Virus record (IMG/VR): IMGVR_UViG_3300025543_000101
Coordinates: 1 to 34,316 of that record
Origin: a virus
Length of the DNA stretch: 34,316 nt
Reading direction: 5' to 3' (one strand)
The notes below the pieces were generated by a model. The model worked only from the letters and a program-made list of their open reading frames with translations, was not told the DNA's origin and ran no database searches. How positions within the stretch are numbered: the stretch's first letter is position 1; every line of letters starts with the position of its first letter. This document shows, piece after piece, positions 1-5,166 of the stretch. The translations under genes were made by a program, and so were the position numbers.

Positions 1-289
1 ACACCGGTCTGTAGAGTTTAAGAGACCTCTCCAAGAGGGTCTCTTTCAAGATAATTACTTTGCCTCCTGCGTTTATATACCTGTTGATCCAAACAATTTG
101 CCATTTATTTAGCTTCGGATAACTTAATGAATCTGATTTTAATTCTATCCAAAATACTTCATTACACATCACTGCATGAATGTCTGGAATACCATTGATT
201 GTGCTAGATTCTACGCGTGTTAGAAAGCAATTAGTCAGTCCTTTTTTTACCTTTTGCCATAACCTAGTTTCCCCATTTTTATTAGTCAT
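1..289 (-). CDS. VRR-NUC domain nuclease, 3' end cut by window edge
   Basis: The ATG lies at 289-287 and the frame stays open to base 1, giving 96 codons with the stop outside the window. The order of motifs matches the VRR-NUC branch of the PD-(D/E)XK nucleases: GIPDI (G-x-P-D) near residue 37, then WIELKSD (E-x-K) near residue 51, then KLNKWQ with a conserved Gln. Family members cleave branched or Holliday-type DNA, and stand-alone phage versions are thought to process recombination or packaging intermediates. The gene starts 15 bases after the stop of the previous gene, with no clear ribosome binding site. It is the last gene visible in a leftward run that includes the probable small terminase, so large terminase may follow outside the window (inference). 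Family is fairly sure; exact substrate is not. Confidence 0.8.
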   Translation of the reverse strand, partial: MTNKNGETRLWQKVKKGLTNCFLTRVESSTINGIPDIHAVMCNEVFWIELKSDSLSYPKLNKWQIVWINRYINAGGKVIILKETLLERSLKLYRPV

Positions 290-304
290 GATTGAGTAAG
301 TAAA

Positions 305-628
305 TTATAATTTTATCTTCCTGATTGATTTAATCACTGCTGTTGGAATAATAGTTGTATTACCAATATTGTCAAATGTAGGCTTATCTTTGGTCTTGAT
401 GTAATCACTAAAAATTCTTGTAATTCCTTTTTTTTGGCTAAGCAAATACCCTTTCGATACACATACAGGTAGTTGTTCTTTATGCAAATCTTTTGTTGAA
501 GACCAGCCAGCATCACCTTCGATATCCAGCCACTCTATTTCCACAAATGGATAATCATCAATTATGTTACCGAGATTTTTAAAATCAAAGTTTAGTATTT
601 TAGATTGTTGTCGTTTCTTCTTAATCAT
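305..628 (-). CDS. Conserved phage protein of unknown function (107 aa)
   Basis: I do not recognise a named family. The protein has a Lys-rich N-terminus, then a pattern I associate with many phage small proteins: an acidic W-x-D-I segment followed by a GW and a Ser/Thr/Lys stretch (residues 33-48), a predicted beta-strand core, and a C-terminal IPxxxI stretch. It has no signal peptide or membrane segment. The ATG at 628-626 is chosen over an adjacent upstream TTG because it overlaps the stop of the preceding gene by eight bases and has an AAGGT-type ribosome binding site upstream. It lies between the small-terminase side and the VRR-NUC nuclease, so a role in DNA processing is possible but only by position. 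Confidence 0.65.
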   Translation of the reverse strand: MIKKKRQQSKILNFDFKNLGNIIDDYPFVEIEWLDIEGDAGWSSTKDLHKEQLPVCVSKGYLLSQKKGITRIFSDYIKTKDKPTFDNIGNTTIIPTAVIKSIRKIKL

Positions 629-776
629 CAATCACTACCTTAATTTTACCAACTGAAGTAGTGATAGTAGAGTTATGTACTTGGTTAAAAACATCTAACC
701 ACTCAGACCAACTAACTTTCTTCAATTGCTGTAACGTCTTGGGATTCAATCGTAATCGTTTTGGCATTGTAGCCAT
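621..776 (-). CDS. Small hypothetical protein overlapping terS end (51 aa)
   Basis: Short frame starting at ATG 776-774, or at the in-frame ATG 767-765, and ending with TAA at 621. It overlaps the end of the probable small terminase gene by about 60 bases, and its stop overlaps the start of the next gene in a tight stop/start junction, the arrangement typical of translationally coupled phage genes. The protein is basic at the N-terminus (MPKRLRLNPK), has an amphipathic helix with Trp residues (KVSWSEWLDVFNQV) and ends in a short beta-like segment with acidic residues (KVVIDD). A GAGGAACT stretch lies about 16 bases upstream of ATG 776, a rather long spacing. Function unknown. The coupling supports a real gene; the alternative is a chance frame. 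Confidence 0.5.
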   Translation of the reverse strand: MATMPKRLRLNPKTLQQLKKVSWSEWLDVFNQVHNSTITTSVGKIKVVIDD

Positions 777-1242
777 CGATCTTGTTTGATAGTTCCTCAA
801 GCTTTTTTTCAAGTTGCTCACGTGACATACCCTCCAAACCACTGACTGTTACTTCTTTTCTATCAACATAAGCTCCAGCCAATTGACCAGATCTATACTC
901 AGCATTAATAGCAGCAGCGAATTGTTTTTCTTTCTCTGCTTTGTCAGCAATTCTTTCTAACCTTTTGTATCTTCTAAGGTTGTCACTCTCGTATTTTTTT
1001 ACTTCACGCTCAAATAATTTATCAAAGTATTTAGCTATATGAGGACTGTGTTTTCTAGATAACATTCTAGATGCAACAGATCCATAATCTTTTTCATTAG
1101 TGCACACATAACCTGCACGCTTCAACGCTTCAGCTTGTGTAATAGAACCCCAATCTTTTACATAGATTTCAACAAACATTTTTTGTTTAGGAGTTAAATC
1201 TAATTCAGTTCTTAATGATTTCTTTTTAAGTCCACCAGGCAT
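712..1242 (-). CDS. terS: Probable terminase small subunit (DNA-packaging recognition protein)
   Basis: 176 aa. The N-terminal part matches the Terminase_2 type of small subunit: LTPKQKMFVEIYVKDW, then an Ala-rich helix-turn-helix (SITQAEALKRAGY), then SVASRMLSRKHSPHI. This is the usual order of a DNA-binding helix pair followed by an oligomerisation helix. The C-terminal half is helical and charged (residues 90-160), with LEGMSREQLEKKLEEL as a likely coiled coil. Small terminases form rings that bind pac/cos DNA and hand the genome to the large subunit. The ATG at 1242 shares one base with the stop of the upstream gene (TAATG). The repeat-rich gap 1503-1887, about 260 bases upstream, is a candidate recognition site. 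Large terminase is not in the window. The alternative is another phage HTH protein. Confidence 0.72.
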   Translation of the reverse strand: MPGGLKKKSLRTELDLTPKQKMFVEIYVKDWGSITQAEALKRAGYVCTNEKDYGSVASRMLSRKHSPHIAKYFDKLFEREVKKYESDNLRRYKRLERIADKAEKEKQFAAAINAEYRSGQLAGAYVDRKEVTVSGLEGMSREQLEKKLEELSNKIDGYNAKTITIESQDVTAIEES

Positions 1243-1502
1243 TATTTTAATTTGTTTAAACCTCTAATAATAGAACGTCTTTTAGTTTTATCTTTTTCAA
1301 ATTTTAATTTGCTTTTTAATTCTTGACTAATTCCAGACTTAACATCTGCTTTAGCAACAGATCTTGTTACATTACTATCTTTCACAATATCAGCAGTTTT
1401 TTTACCTTTTGGTGCACTAGTTCTATAAGACTTATAAGCATCTCTAATTTCTTTAGTAAGGAACTTTCCTGTATCTGTCAAAAACTTCAATTTCTTATAC
1501 AT
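1242..1502 (-). CDS. Small basic hypothetical protein (86 aa)
   Basis: Function not recognised. The protein is strongly basic, with Lys/Arg runs throughout and especially at the C-terminus (KFEKDKTKRRSIIRGLNKLK), and has few hydrophobic residues, so it is probably a soluble nucleic-acid-binding protein or a structural small protein. The start ATG is at 1502-1500 and the TAA stop shares its first base with the terS ATG, so the two are probably co-translated. The upstream 1503-1575 stretch carries a TATATAG-like run 12-17 bases before the ATG and no ribosome binding site. Pairing with terS suggests a packaging-related accessory role, inferred only from position. Confidence 0.6.
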   Translation of the reverse strand: MYKKLKFLTDTGKFLTKEIRDAYKSYRTSAPKGKKTADIVKDSNVTRSVAKADVKSGISQELKSKLKFEKDKTKRRSIIRGLNKLK

Positions 1503-1575
1503 AATTTTTTACTATATAGATATTTCAGAGTAATGACTAGTTCCTATTAACCAACTGTTTGCGTTCCCGCAAGAG

Positions 1576-1679
1576 TGGTGTCCCTGAGGGACACCATAGG
1601 GACACCATAGGGACACCATTAAATCGTCTATAATTGTTGTATATAGCCAATAATAGTCTTTAGGGACACCAGGGACACC
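1576..1679. repeat. AGGGACACC repeat cluster (5 direct, 1 inverted copy)
   Basis: Three perfect 11-base units AGGGACACCAT stand in tandem at 1587-1597, 1598-1608 and 1609-1619. Two 9-base units AGGGACACC stand in tandem at 1662-1670 and 1671-1679. An inverted copy TGGTGTCCCT at 1576-1585 forms a perfect 10+10 palindrome with 1587-1596 around a single G. The 42 bases between the two direct clusters are AT-rich. Iteron-like spacing of one helical turn, next to an AT-rich stretch and terS, fits a protein-binding site for replication initiation or packaging. What binds it cannot be told from sequence. Confidence 0.85.
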
Positions 1680-1747
1680 TCTTTTACCCCCTGGGCACTT
1701 TTCTTTTTCAATTACTCTAGATAATCTATATAGTAGAATTTTTTCCA

Positions 1748-1763
1748 TTGTCCGGTATCCGGT
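1748..1763 (+). repeat. 16-bp dispersed motif, copy 1
   Basis: TTGTCCGGTATCCGGT. It matches the copies at 14335 and 22718 in 14 of 16 positions, all in the same orientation. It lies in the gap upstream of terS. Confidence 0.7.
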
Positions 1764-1813
1764 TTTCTGGTACATTTGTCTTGTGTTTAATTACACATAT
1801 AAACATTGGTTAA

Positions 1814-1867
1814 TAACTCCTGGGGGTCTAACAATAATTGCTCTCTGGTTTTTCCCTCCAGGAGTTA
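1814..1867. repeat. Inverted repeat with 10-bp perfect arms
   Basis: TAACTCCTGG at 1814-1823 pairs perfectly with CCAGGAGTTA at 1858-1867. With one G-U pair the RNA stem can extend to about 13 pairs around a loop of roughly 28 bases. It sits 20 bases past the stop of the 1888-2310 gene. The leftward transcript has no U-tract after it, so it is a poor intrinsic terminator. An operator, RNA structure or recombination/packaging site is equally possible. Confidence 0.6.
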
Positions 1868-1887
1868 AATTCATTCGTCCCCCATGA

Positions 1888-2310
1888 CTACGCTAATCTC
1901 TTTAAATTTTCTTTTAAGATAAGTTTCTTAATAATTCTTCTCTCCTCCTTACTATTACATTCTCGATACCTCTTATATAAATCACGATACCGAATCCAGG
2001 ACATCTGCAATTTAGTAAAATGTATTTTTCCCTTATCAACTAATTTTAAGTATTCTCCTCTTACAAAATCTGGGTCCATATCTGCTCCCCAACAAACGTC
2101 TTGAAAATCTTTACTATTACTAACAAACCATTTATGAGAATCATGTTTATGGTAAGTCTCCTTCTTAAATCCTGAAGGGTTTACTGCATCCTCTAACGCC
2201 TGCACCAGGATAGCCTGAAATAATCTTTGTTCAGCGTAAGATTTAGGTTTTATAATCTCTAGGCTCAATTTAATGCCCAAAAATTTTAGTAAGCTCGGAG
2301 CACAGTTCAT
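1888..2310 (-). CDS. Conserved phage protein of unknown function (140 aa)
   Basis: Not assignable to a named family, although the core (AEQRLFQAILVQALED, then SHKWFVSNSKDFQDVCWGAD, then a Tyr/Arg-rich helix RYRDLYKRYRE) is a pattern I associate with small phage proteins in replication or early regions. It is soluble, mainly helical and basic at the C-terminus. The ATG at 2310 would overlap the upstream gene by 41 bases and has no ribosome binding site. A TTG at 2268-2266, just past the upstream stop, is an alternative start that would still keep the whole conserved core. A single Cys-Trp motif (VCWGAD) may be structural. DNA binding is possible given the charge, but no HTH was seen. Confidence 0.65.
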   Translation of the reverse strand: MNCAPSLLKFLGIKLSLEIIKPKSYAEQRLFQAILVQALEDAVNPSGFKKETYHKHDSHKWFVSNSKDFQDVCWGADMDPDFVRGEYLKLVDKGKIHFTKLQMSWIRYRDLYKRYRECNSKEERRIIKKLILKENLKRLA

Positions 2311-2503
2311 AGGCTTTTTTCTGATCTAATGGAGTATTTTTACGTTTACGTCCACGGCCACGTGCAGGAGTTCTAACATAGACATCAATATACAAATCCC
2401 ACATACGCTGTAGGTAGAACATCCGATCTTCACCGGACATGATCTCCATCATAATTATTGATTGTTTTAATAGTCTAGGTGCTTTTTGCATTTGCATAAC
2501 CAC
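2270..2503 (-). CDS. Small hypothetical protein (77 aa)
   Basis: Not recognised. The protein has a Met-rich amphipathic N-terminal half (residues 10-40), a strongly basic turn with RGRGRKRK at residues 48-55, and a helical C-terminus ending KIFGH. The basic patch suggests nucleic-acid contact. The first possible start is GTG 2503-2501; in-frame ATG codons follow at 2497 and 2491. The GTG lies inside the 3' arm of an inverted repeat (2500-2542), so translation may depend on RNA folding. It overlaps the following gene if that gene uses its upstream ATG. Confidence 0.55.
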   Translation of the reverse strand: MVMQMQKAPRLLKQSIIMMEIMSGEDRMFYLQRMWDLYIDVYVRTPARGRGRKRKNTPLDQKKAYELCSELTKIFGH

Positions 2504-2542
2504 GGTGCGGGAAAAGATATGGATGTAATATGGACACCGTGG
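2500..2542. repeat. 8-bp inverted repeat spanning an intergenic junction
   Basis: CCACGGTG (2500-2507) and CACCGTGG (2535-2542) are perfect complements 27 bases apart. In the leftward transcript the 5' arm directly follows the TAG stop of the upstream gene and the 3' arm contains the GTG start of the next gene, so a hairpin could cover the start region. The right arm overlaps GGACACC, the core of the repeats at 1576-1679. Confidence 0.6.
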
Positions 2543-2794
2543 CTAAGCATTCGTTACGACCAGTTTTAAACCTTTAGCCTGAGCTGCAGCTTTACGTCCT
2601 GATCGCCATCGATCCTCGATTTTATCAAGGAAAGAAAGACTGAAATTTCCTAAACCAAAGTCATTTCCACAATACAACTGAAACATCAAACTAGTTAACT
2701 CATCATAAGTTTTTTTATTTGGACACACCATCACTAGCTTGTCCAACGCCTGGTTCAATGCTTCTTCACTACTTTTCTTAATAGCTTTACCCAC
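2543..2794 (-). CDS. Small hypothetical protein (83 aa)
   Basis: Not recognised. It appears all-helical: a Lys/Glu-rich N-terminal helix (residues 3-25), a conserved-looking middle (CPNKKTYDELTSLMFQLYCG) with two Cys, then DKIEDRWRSGRKAAAQAKG, a basic helix. It begins with GTG at 2794-2792, supported by an AAAGGA ribosome binding site seven bases upstream and by lack of a nearby in-frame ATG. It is the first gene of the transcription unit that starts from the predicted promoter at 2899-2927. The basic helix suggests binding to DNA, RNA or a large acidic partner, but no function can be given. Confidence 0.65.
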   Translation of the reverse strand: MGKAIKKSSEEALNQALDKLVMVCPNKKTYDELTSLMFQLYCGNDFGLGNFSLSFLDKIEDRWRSGRKAAAQAKGLKLVVTNA

Positions 2795-2898
2795 AAAATA
2801 TCCTTTTAATTAAAGTTAAATTGAGTGTTAATTGTTCGGTGAAAATAAAGTGTTTTAAAGCCCCACTTATTTCATTTAGGCTTAGGAATACATTTAAA

Positions 2899-2927
2899 TT
2901 AATAAGTTAATTCTATTTTGATTGCAA
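2899..2927 (-). promoter_or_regulatory. Predicted sigma70-type promoter, leftward
   Basis: On the minus strand TTGCAA (2927-2922) and TATTAA (2904-2899) are separated by 17 bases. It follows directly after a strong terminator for the upstream unit and drives towards the GTG at 2794, leaving a leader of about 95 bases. Confidence 0.5.
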
Positions 2928-2929
2928 GT

Positions 2930-2959
2930 AAAAAAAAGGCCCACTCTCGCGGGCCCTTT
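2930..2959 (-). terminator. Rho-independent terminator
   Basis: Read leftwards, a stem of GGGCC(C) with GGCCC around an eight-base loop (GCGAGAGT) is followed by a run of eight T residues (2937-2930). It lies about 40 bases after the stop of the 2996-3205 gene, closing the ParB-like/RHH-like unit. This is the clearest terminator in the window. Confidence 0.88.
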
Positions 2960-2995
2960 CCAACACCAACCGATGCACATCTAAGTGTCTATCAC

Positions 2996-3205
2996 TTACT
3001 TCAAGAGTTTCTTTCCTTGGTTCAGTAAATTCTCTTTCATTTTAGTTTCAGCAACACCTTCTTTCTTAGCTATCTTTTTAATAGTGTCAGATACAAGTTT
3101 TTTAATCATGTTGCCTGGGTTTCTAAGGCCATTCTCCCCCATGGCCCTAATAATTGTGTATGATTCGATATCAACAGCAATTGATTTCCATTTGTTTACG
3201 TCCAT
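2996..3205 (-). CDS. Small ribbon-helix-helix-like protein (69 aa)
   Basis: The first 45 residues fit the Arc/CopG/MetJ ribbon-helix-helix layout: a short beta-strand with alternating residues (KWKSIAVDI), a first helix (ESYTIIRAMGENG), a turn with R-N-P-G-N, and a second helix (MIKKLVSDTIKKIA). Such proteins dimerise and insert the strand pair into the DNA major groove, usually as repressors or partition adaptors. The C-terminus is Lys-rich. The ATG at 3205 has a GGAG ribosome binding site five bases upstream. It follows the ParB-like gene by eight bases and ends about 40 bases before a strong terminator, so the two probably form one transcript. The fold is inferred from pattern only; a general small helical protein is the alternative. 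Confidence 0.55.
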   Translation of the reverse strand: MDVNKWKSIAVDIESYTIIRAMGENGLRNPGNMIKKLVSDTIKKIAKKEGVAETKMKENLLNQGKKLLK

Positions 3206-3213
3206 TGTTTCTC

Positions 3214-4002
3214 CTATTTGTCTTGATACTCTTTAGTTTTGTAAAACTCAACTAAATTTATTTTATTTTTTTGAGTTAGTCCTGCGTTATATATTCTCTC
3301 AATGATCGCAATATAATCTGCAGTTGATGTACCCGTTAAGAACCATGAAGACTTACTCTTGCAAGCAGTTTTAAATCTTCGGTGATCAAACTTAGGATGC
3401 TTGTCAGCTACAATATAAGACACCACCATCGAACGTTTAAATCTTTTGTTCTTTGGAGACTCCATACCATAGAAGTATTTTTTAAGTTGCATCAATTGAG
3501 ATCCAATACGATCTGTATGCTCAATACCTCCTGCAGGAATTACAAACCGTCCTGTTTTAAAATCATTACTGATTCTTGACCACAGTGAAGTTTGTTTTAA
3601 TAATAGAACTACCATCTCTGCAACATTGATTCCGTACTGTTGCATTTTGTTTCTACAAATTCTGTAGTCCATTTTATTTCTTGCACAGTGTTGATCTAAA
3701 TAATTTTCCATAGACCAGTTCTTACGACCTGTGTTTAGTCTAGCCACATCTAATGGATCATCAGAGTCCATAATAATAAATGGAATTTTTAGATCTAATT
3801 GTTTTCTAGCTTCTAATGTATGTTGGCCATCAATGACTTCCATATTTTTATTTACACGAATTGGATCGTATAAATCTTTTTCTTGAATCAACTTTTTAAG
3901 TTGCTGCACGTGTGCTTCATCTACAGGTCTGTTACCTCTAGTCTTTTTGAACTTACTGTAATCAGTAGTTTCAAAAAATTTGTTTTGTATTGCTTTGTTC
4001 AT
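3214..4002 (-). CDS. ParB/Srx-fold protein
   Basis: 262 aa. Residues 20-80 carry the ParB N-terminal domain pattern: RGNRPVDEAHVQQLKKLI, then LYDPIRVNKNMEVIDGQHT, then LEARKQLDLKIPFII. The VIDGQHT stretch corresponds to the conserved GxHRx nucleotide-binding box, with Gln-His in place of Glu-Arg. Phage versions of this domain act in partition, as nucleases, or as regulators; which applies here is not visible. Residues 90-250 are helical and basic and contain no recognised domain. The ATG at 4002 has a strong AAGGAGG site. Its pairing with a small ribbon-helix-helix-like protein is reminiscent of a DNA-binding pair but no ParA-type ATPase was found. Confidence 0.78.
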   Translation of the reverse strand: MNKAIQNKFFETTDYSKFKKTRGNRPVDEAHVQQLKKLIQEKDLYDPIRVNKNMEVIDGQHTLEARKQLDLKIPFIIMDSDDPLDVARLNTGRKNWSMENYLDQHCARNKMDYRICRNKMQQYGINVAEMVVLLLKQTSLWSRISNDFKTGRFVIPAGGIEHTDRIGSQLMQLKKYFYGMESPKNKRFKRSMVVSYIVADKHPKFDHRRFKTACKSKSSWFLTGTSTADYIAIIERIYNAGLTQKNKINLVEFYKTKEYQDK

Positions 4003-4018
4003 ATCTTTTCCTCCTTGG

Positions 4019-4126
4019 TTAATAGAACATTAAATATCCCAATGATGCAAAAATAAATAATAAAACTTTTGCAGGGATAATGGTTAGTAATGCAATAAAC
4101 ATCATACTAAATATCAGGTCTTTCAT
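4019..4126 (-). CDS. Very small membrane protein (35 aa)
   Basis: The frame from ATG 4126 encodes a 35-residue protein that is almost entirely hydrophobic (LIFSMMFIALLTIIPAKVLLFIFASLGYLMFY), enough for one or two short membrane spans broken by PAK. An AGAGGTG ribosome binding site stands seven bases upstream of this ATG, inside the end of the preceding gene, which it overlaps by 20 bases. A longer start exists upstream but lacks a site. Small phage membrane proteins of this kind can be holins, antiholins, superinfection-exclusion factors or membrane anchors; no lysis enzyme is nearby, so no choice is made. Confidence 0.55.
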   Translation of the reverse strand: MKDLIFSMMFIALLTIIPAKVLLFIFASLGYLMFY

Positions 4127-4370
4127 CGGCACCTCTCTGTTGATCTTGTATAAGTTTATTAGCAATGGTTTCGTTAATTGGATAAATAGGCATGTCTTCA
4201 AAGTTCATTGAACACTGCTGCAACATCTTCATAACTTCTTGGTACGCATCGTCTTGATACTCTAACGGCTCACCACTGATATCAGTTTTCGGTAGCCGTG
4301 ATAAAATATCATCTACTTTTGTGCTCCAATCTTTAAACACCTGTGAGTCACATTTTGTTGTTGTTGCCAT
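4107..4370 (-). CDS. Small acidic hypothetical protein (87 aa)
   Basis: Not recognised. Thr-rich N-terminus, two Cys (residues 7 and 53), a helical middle (FKDWSTKVDDILSRL; YQEVMKMLQQCS) and an acidic C-terminus (RGADERPDI). No membrane segment. The ATG at 4370 is preceded by GAGGAGG, one of the best ribosome binding sites in the window. It is the first gene of the leftward unit that runs through the ParB-like gene to the terminator at 2930-2959, with the predicted promoter at 4405-4434 just upstream and divergent from the plus-strand genes that begin at 4465. Early-gene regulator is a guess from position alone. Confidence 0.65.
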   Translation of the reverse strand: MATTTKCDSQVFKDWSTKVDDILSRLPKTDISGEPLEYQDDAYQEVMKMLQQCSMNFEDMPIYPINETIANKLIQDQQRGADERPDI

Positions 4371-4404
4371 ATGGCCTCCTCTTTGTTACAATTATTACTG
4401 TATA

Positions 4405-4434
4405 TTTATATAAACATTTTAATGGGATATGCAA
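4405..4434 (-). promoter_or_regulatory. Predicted leftward promoter in divergent gap
   Basis: On the minus strand TTGCAT (4434-4429) and TATAAA (4410-4405) are 18 bases apart. It points at the gene starting at 4370 with a GAGGAGG ribosome binding site. The -35-like element resembles the TTGCAA used by the predicted promoters at 2899 and 4698. Confidence 0.45.
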
Positions 4435-4464
4435 GTAAATAATAAGCTAGGATAATATAGGATT

Positions 4465-4695
4465 ATGAAGTTCATATTAGTTTTACATCTGTGCAGTATG
4501 ATAACCAGCAAATGCATAGATCCACACATTCCTGGTTATCAGTTCACAAATCATTACGATTGTGCAATAGCAGGTTACGCAATATCTCAAAAAACTCTTA
4601 AATTACTGGTAGAAGATGAAAATTATGGTCTTGATCGTATTAATAATGAAAAATTAGCCATTAGATTTGAGTGTAGAAGTCTTAATTCTGCTTAG
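4465..4695 (+). CDS. Small exported/Cys-containing phage protein (76 aa)
   Basis: The N-terminus (MKFILVLHLCSMITSKC) is a short hydrophobic stretch after a Lys, like a compact signal peptide or lipoprotein-type leader. The mature part has conserved-looking Cys residues (C17, C33, C70) that could form disulphides, with YDCAIAGYAISQ in the middle and IRFECRSL near the end. I associate this arrangement with small proteins of marine phages whose function is unknown. An AGGA lies only two bases from the ATG, so initiation may be weak. It is the first of three plus-strand genes that break the leftward layout. Periplasmic location is inferred; disulphides are inferred. Confidence 0.6.
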   Translation: MKFILVLHLCSMITSKCIDPHIPGYQFTNHYDCAIAGYAISQKTLKLLVEDENYGLDRINNEKLAIRFECRSLNSA

Positions 4696-4697
4696 TA

Positions 4698-4727
4698 TTG
4701 CAATCTTGTCACATTTTGATATATAAT
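4698..4727 (+). promoter_or_regulatory. Predicted sigma70 promoter, leaderless arrangement
   Basis: TTGCAA (4698-4703) and a perfect TATAAT (4722-4727) are 18 bases apart. The next start codon is at 4733, only five bases after the -10 box, so transcription would begin at or next to the ATG. No ribosome binding site precedes that ATG, which fits a leaderless message. Confidence 0.55.
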
Positions 4728-4732
4728 ACCAC

Positions 4733-4996
4733 ATGAAGCTATATCGCGTCCAAGCAAACTATAAAAATATATATGTCGATGAGATGCTTGAGGCTAAGAA
4801 CGATAAGGCCGTCCTTGAGGATTTTGTAAAGAAGGTTGACTCAGGAGACGTAACAGAGAGAGAAGGCCCTGGTTTCCATGATCCCAATGTCCTTTTCTTA
4901 ACCTTTGAGGAGGTAGACCGAAATGCTACAAAAGTTAATATCGGAAAAACTTCAATTGGAGTCAAAGTGGGCCAACCAAGCGTTAGCTCAGGGTAG
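4733..4996 (+). CDS. Small hypothetical protein, plus-strand unit (87 aa)
   Basis: Not recognised. Starts MKLYRVQANYKNIYVDEMLEA, a two-strand beta start, followed by a helix (KAVLEDFVKKVDSG), an acidic stretch and LFLTFEEVDRNATKVNI. The compact alpha/beta pattern suggests a soluble single domain ending near residue 70; the last 17 residues (GVKVGQPSVSSG) overlap the next gene by 74 bases. No ribosome binding site is seen, but a near-consensus promoter lies five bases upstream of the start codon. Because the overlap is long, the C-terminal part may be under little constraint. Function unknown. Confidence 0.6.
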   Translation: MKLYRVQANYKNIYVDEMLEAKNDKAVLEDFVKKVDSGDVTEREGPGFHDPNVLFLTFEEVDRNATKVNIGKTSIGVKVGQPSVSSG

Positions 4997-5108
4997 AGTG
5001 ACTACTGATATGAAGTGGATTGATATAAAAATCAAAGATCTTAGAAAAAAGATCAATGATCAGAGTGTTGAAGACGCTAAAAAGGGTCTTCTAGATATAG
5101 CTAGTTAA
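4923..5108 (+). CDS. Small coiled-coil hypothetical protein (61 aa)
   Basis: Almost entirely helical and charged: LQKLISEKLQLESKWANQALAQ, then KWIDIKIKDLRKKINDQSVEDAKKG with heptad-like spacing, so probably a short coiled coil that self-associates or caps a partner. The ATG at 4923 is supported by GAGGAGGT about seven bases upstream, although it lies within the end of the preceding gene. No Cys, no membrane segment. It is the last gene of the plus-strand trio and faces the 3' end of DNA polymerase, 58 bases away, across a weak shared terminator candidate. Function unknown. Confidence 0.65.
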   Translation: MLQKLISEKLQLESKWANQALAQGRVTTDMKWIDIKIKDLRKKINDQSVEDAKKGLLDIAS

Positions 5109-5140
5109 GTTTAAACCTAGCTAAAAAAAAAATTAAACTT
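5107..5140. terminator. Weak hairpin between convergent genes
   Basis: AAGTTTAA (5107-5114) pairs with TTAAACTT (5133-5140) around an 18-base loop containing a run of A. Read rightwards it is followed by TT, and read leftwards the T-run falls inside the loop. It is AT-only and weak, but it lies exactly between convergent 3' ends and could stop transcription in both directions. Confidence 0.35.
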
Positions 5141-5166
5141 TTACCTTAAGACTTCTGCGCTCTAAA

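Larger units (their letters stand above)
1503..1887. other. 385-base gap rich in repeats; no convincing gene
   Basis: Between two minus-strand genes lies a stretch without a convincing gene. It holds a 16-bp motif copy (1748-1763), a cluster of AGGGACACC repeats (1576-1679) and a long inverted repeat (1814-1867). A minus-strand open frame of 87 codons (1512-1775) crosses it, but it is cut through by repeats whose 11-base period shifts the reading frame from copy to copy, lacks a ribosome binding site and has an unusual Trp/Cys/Gly/Pro content. I therefore read this as a cis-acting control region beside terS. Confidence 0.6.

Noticed and set aside
1512-1775. 87-codon minus-strand open frame with repeated Gly-Val-Pro
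   Set aside because: It runs through DNA repeats whose 11-base period changes reading frame, has no ribosome binding site, and lacks a sensible domain; treated as a cis-acting region.
1838-2104. 88-codon plus-strand frame
   Set aside because: Antisense to the conserved 140-residue gene; Leu/Ser/Tyr-rich low complexity and no ribosome binding site.
2795-2995. Possible tRNA in the 200-base gap
   Set aside because: No cloverleaf arms, TTC-type T loop or CCA end; the gap is explained by a terminator and a promoter.
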